Shown here: one piece after another, positions 61,755-64,000 of the stretch
Layout: every line of letters starts with the position of its first letter
Position numbering within the stretch: position 1 is the stretch's first letter
From: Tardiphaga sp.
GTDB lineage: Bacteria; Pseudomonadota; Alphaproteobacteria; Rhizobiales; Xanthobacteraceae
Assembly: GCF_028290495.1 (NCBI RefSeq)
Contig: NZ_JAQGJT010000019.1
Span: 1 to 64,000 of the forward strand
Reading direction: 5' to 3'
Length of the DNA stretch: 64,000 bases
The notes under the pieces: model-generated
Seen by the model: the letters and a program-made list of their open reading frames with translations, nothing else
What the model was told of the DNA's origin: nothing
The model's database searches: none
Translations under genes and position numbers: made by a program

Positions 61755-61774
61755 AGGCCGCCTTGCGGCGGCCT
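61755..61774 (-). terminator. Hairpin after tRNA-Gly
   Basis: Perfect 8-bp stem AGGCCGCC/GGCGGCCT with a 4-base loop, read on the minus strand 36 bases after the tRNA 3' end and followed by TTGTCG. Likely terminator of the tRNA transcript. Confidence 0.5.
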
Positions 61775-61809
61775 GTCATCGAAGTGCCAAACATAGAGCC
61801 AAGAAATTC

Positions 61810-61884
<75 letters not shown>

Positions 61885-62201
61885 ATCCGAGAAGTAGGGC
61901 GCCGCTTGCGCGCCGCCAACGCGCAGACCTATGCCAAATGCCGGAGCCGAATGCAACAGCAAGACTTCACCAAAGACTTCCCCGGGGAATTACGGGGTTA
62001 ATCGCCATTAACCCCGCTCGCGGCGCCGAATCGACCGCGAATCGCCCCGAAAACGGCAAAACCGCACCGTTGCGACACCATCGACGCGTTTGCGGCGATT
62101 TCGCCCGATTGCAAATTGCTGCCACGAGCGCCATTTAAGCATCACGCCGGACGGACGCGGCACAAATTTTTTCAAACATTTCGACATCAGGTGAGGTTCA
62201 C
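61885..62201 (+). promoter_or_regulatory. Leader region of the thioredoxin-like gene
   Basis: 317 bases without a gene between tRNA-Gly and the thioredoxin-TPR gene. It holds a perfect 8-bp hairpin (GGGGTTAA 61994-62001, TTAACCCC 62008-62015) and the Shine-Dalgarno AGGTGAGG just before the GTG start. No clear promoter boxes were picked out. Confidence 0.45.
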
Positions 62202-63119
62202 GTGACCATTCTGGAACAAAGCGGCGCAGCACCGCAGGCAGCGGGCGATCTCATCAAGGAAACGACCACGCAGACCTTCGTCAAGGACGTGATCGAGGAA
62301 TCCAAGCGCCAGCCGGTGCTGATCGACTTCTGGGCGCCGTGGTGCGGCCCGTGCCGGACGCTGACGCCGATTATCGAGAAGGCCGTCACCGCCGCCCGCG
62401 GCAAGGTGAAGCTGGTCAAGATGAATATCGACGAATATCCGGAGATCCCGGGCCAGATGGGCATCCAGTCGATCCCGGCCGTGATCGCCTTCGTGAACGG
62501 CCAGCCGGCCGACGGATTCATGGGCGCGGTGCCGGAGAGCCAGGTCACCGCCTTCATCGACAAGCTGACCGCCGGCATGCCCGGCGCCGAGCCGACCACC
62601 GCCGAACTGCTGCAGGAAGCCGAAGGCGTGCTGGCCGAGGGCGATTCGGCCGGCGCGGCTGCCATCTATGCCGAGATCATCGCGGCCGACGCGGCCTCGA
62701 TCCCGGCGCTGGCCGGGCTGGCGCGCTGCTATGTCGAGACTGGCGCTATCGAGCAGGCCAGGCAGACGCTGGAGCTGGTGCCCGCCGCCAATCGCGAGGA
62801 CGCCGTGGTCAAGGCCGTGCAGGCCAAGATCGACCTGATCGAGCAGGCCGCCGCGCTCGGCCCGATCACCGAGCTGGAACAGAAGGTCGCCGCCGACCCG
62901 CTCGACCATCAGGCCCGCTTCGACCTCGCCACTGCGCTGAATGCCGCCAACCAGCGCGCGGAGGCAACCAATCACCTGCTTGAAATCGTCAAGCGCGACC
63001 GCAAGTGGGACGAGGACGGCGCCCGCAAGCAGCTGGTGCAGTTTTTCGAAGCGTGGGGACCGACCGACGAAGCCACGCTCGACGGCCGCAAGCGTCTCTC
63101 GACGATCCTGTTCTCGTAA
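62202..63119 (+). CDS. Thioredoxin-TPR co-chaperone (CnoX/YbbN-like)
   Basis: 305 residues from a GTG start. The thioredoxin domain (about 20-125) has WAPWCGPCR, a complete redox motif unlike the SxxC of E. coli YbbN, and is followed by the YbbN TPR region (about 135-300; LLQEAEGVLAEGDSAGAAAI, then DHQARFDLATALNAANQRAE). Such proteins protect substrates under oxidative stress and hand them to GroEL. Followed by the Lon-domain gene after 32 bases. Confidence 0.92.
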   Translation: MTILEQSGAAPQAAGDLIKETTTQTFVKDVIEESKRQPVLIDFWAPWCGPCRTLTPIIEKAVTAARGKVKLVKMNIDEYPEIPGQMGIQSIPAVIAFVNGQPADGFMGAVPESQVTAFIDKLTAGMPGAEPTTAELLQEAEGVLAEGDSAGAAAIYAEIIAADAASIPALAGLARCYVETGAIEQARQTLELVPAANREDAVVKAVQAKIDLIEQAAALGPITELEQKVAADPLDHQARFDLATALNAANQRAEATNHLLEIVKRDRKWDEDGARKQLVQFFEAWGPTDEATLDGRKRLSTILFS

Positions 63120-63151
63120 CAGCCTTCACTTCGCAGGAAACGGAACCGGAC

Positions 63152-63826
63152 ATGCCCATCAATGCCGATTATCGCGGGCCCGGAGACCTCCCCGAGGTGA
63201 TCCCGGTGTTCCCGCTGCCGGGCGCGCTGCTGCTGCCGCGCGGCCAGATGCCGCTCAACGTGTTCGAACAGCGCTATCTGGCGATGATCGACGATTCGTT
63301 TCGCGACGGTCATCGGCTGATCGGCATGATCCAGCCCGACGCGTCGCATTCCCCGGACGAGGAAAAGCCCGCGTTATTCCGCGTCGGCTGCGTCGGCCGC
63401 ATCACCCAGCTCGCCGAATCCGGCGATGGCCGCTACATCCTCGAACTGACCGGCGTCGCCCGCTTCCAGGTGAAGGAGGAGCTGGTGGTGCTGACCGCGT
63501 ATCGGCAGTGCAAAGTCGACTATTTCCCGTTCCTCGACGACTTCACGGCGCGCAAGGGCGAGGAACAGGTCGACCGCGCGGCATTGCTGGCGGTGCTGAC
63601 CGACTTCCTCGAGGCCAATAACCTGAAGGTCGACTGGGACGGCATAGAGAACGCGCCGAACGAGGCGCTGGTCAACGCGCTCGCCATGATGTCGCCCTAT
63701 GGCCCGCCGGAGAAGCAGGCGATGCTGGAGGCTCCGGACCTCAAGACCCGCGCCGAGATCCTGATCGCGGTAACCGAGATGGACCTCGCCAAGAAGCGCA
63801 ACAGCGGCGAAACCGGCCTGCAATAG
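63152..63826 (+). CDS. LON peptidase substrate-binding domain protein
   Basis: 224 residues, a stand-alone Lon N-terminal (PUA-like) domain with VIPVFPLPGALLLPRGQMPL, VFEQRYLAMIDDSFRDGHRL and GCVGRITQLAESGDGRYILE. No ATPase or protease domain follows. The thioredoxin-Lon-N-Trm112 order is usual in alphaproteobacteria and suggests a protein-quality-control unit. ATG 63152 is chosen over upstream starts inside the previous gene. Confidence 0.92.
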   Translation: MPINADYRGPGDLPEVIPVFPLPGALLLPRGQMPLNVFEQRYLAMIDDSFRDGHRLIGMIQPDASHSPDEEKPALFRVGCVGRITQLAESGDGRYILELTGVARFQVKEELVVLTAYRQCKVDYFPFLDDFTARKGEEQVDRAALLAVLTDFLEANNLKVDWDGIENAPNEALVNALAMMSPYGPPEKQAMLEAPDLKTRAEILIAVTEMDLAKKRNSGETGLQ

Positions 63827-63913
63827 CAGCGGCGCCAATGCCCGCGGCAATTGTGCCGCATCGCCTTCCCTTGCTACAATTACCTTCCTGATCGTCGACC
63901 TGCCGGAGCTGCC

Positions 63914-64000
63914 ATGACCACCGCCGCCGAACGCCCCGAAGCCAGCGTCGATCGCAAGCTGCTGGAAATCCTGGTCTGCCCGCTCACCAAAGGCGCGCTG
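63914..64000 (+). CDS. Trm112-like zinc-ribbon protein, 5' part
   Basis: The first 29 codons, reading [20 protein letters not shown] then VCPLTKGAL, match the start of Trm112/YcaR family proteins (about 60-70 residues), small zinc-binding partners of methyltransferases. The first metal-side Cys in VCP is visible; the rest runs past the window end. Confidence 0.85.
   Translation, partial: MTTAAERPEASVDRKLLEILVCPLTKGAL

Overview
The window is a GC-rich chromosomal segment from an alphaproteobacterium, most likely of the Bradyrhizobium/Rhodopseudomonas group (Nitrobacteraceae). The evidence is the atpHAGDC gene order, the proA-nadD-rsfS-rlmH-envC-ctpA-rppH chain, the Mic60-like gene beside hemD and hemY, many genes of typical bradyrhizobial length, and several extragenic imperfect palindromes that begin GTCAT and end ATGAC. 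No plasmid or phage replication genes were seen.

Layout. 1-4.9 kb: F1 part of ATP synthase (atpH partial, atpA, atpG, atpD, atpC), with perfect hairpins in two intercistronic gaps. 5.0-13.6 kb, minus strand: a housekeeping chain for RNA 5'-end processing (two RppH-type Nudix units, one joined in frame to a divergent polysaccharide deacetylase), envelope maturation (ctpA, envC), ribosome factors (rlmH, rsfS), NAD synthesis (nadD) and proline synthesis (proA). 13.7-15.4 kb: a chemoreceptor.

15.5-30.7 kb is accessory in character. It holds a SAM/class III cyclase/AAA/TPR protein, a patatin-like protein with unusual active-site motifs, a 1.4 kb graveyard with an IS21 istB end and a decayed DUF2399 (JetD, Wadjet-type) end, a 1,963-residue autotransporter with 15 IPT/TIG repeats (12 of them exact 261-bp units), three divergently transcribed phage tail-collar/MdpB-like genes, a frameshifted GNAT gene, and the tail of a large serine recombinase that runs into tRNA-Thr(CGT). 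I infer an old integrative island or hotspot bounded on the right by this tRNA.

30.8-41.2 kb is core again: hemY, a Mic60-like membrane-shaping protein, hemD, then tsaD, gpsA, an EVE protein, a methyltransferase, topoisomerase IB and acs. 41.6-49.8 kb: an L,D-transpeptidase, purH, a heparinase II/III-like protein, rsmB, an SdhAF4-like assembly factor, a membrane-anchored nuclease and a UMF1-type transporter. 49.9-61.7 kb is metabolic: gamma-glutamyltransferase, an MFS transporter plus amidohydrolase pair, GST and DUF2239 genes around a palindromic operator, an HCCA-isomerase/SDR/ketopantoate-reductase-like series, a di-haem cytochrome c with a PQQ-type sugar dehydrogenase, DUF5996 and a small membrane protein. 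The end carries tRNA-Gly(GCC), a thioredoxin-TPR protein, a Lon-substrate-binding-domain protein and the start of a Trm112-like gene.

Starts were moved from the longest reading frame where family length, Shine-Dalgarno sequence or signal peptide supported it. rsfS appears to use a CTG start behind a strong Shine-Dalgarno sequence. No searches were run; family names rest on recognised motifs, length and context.
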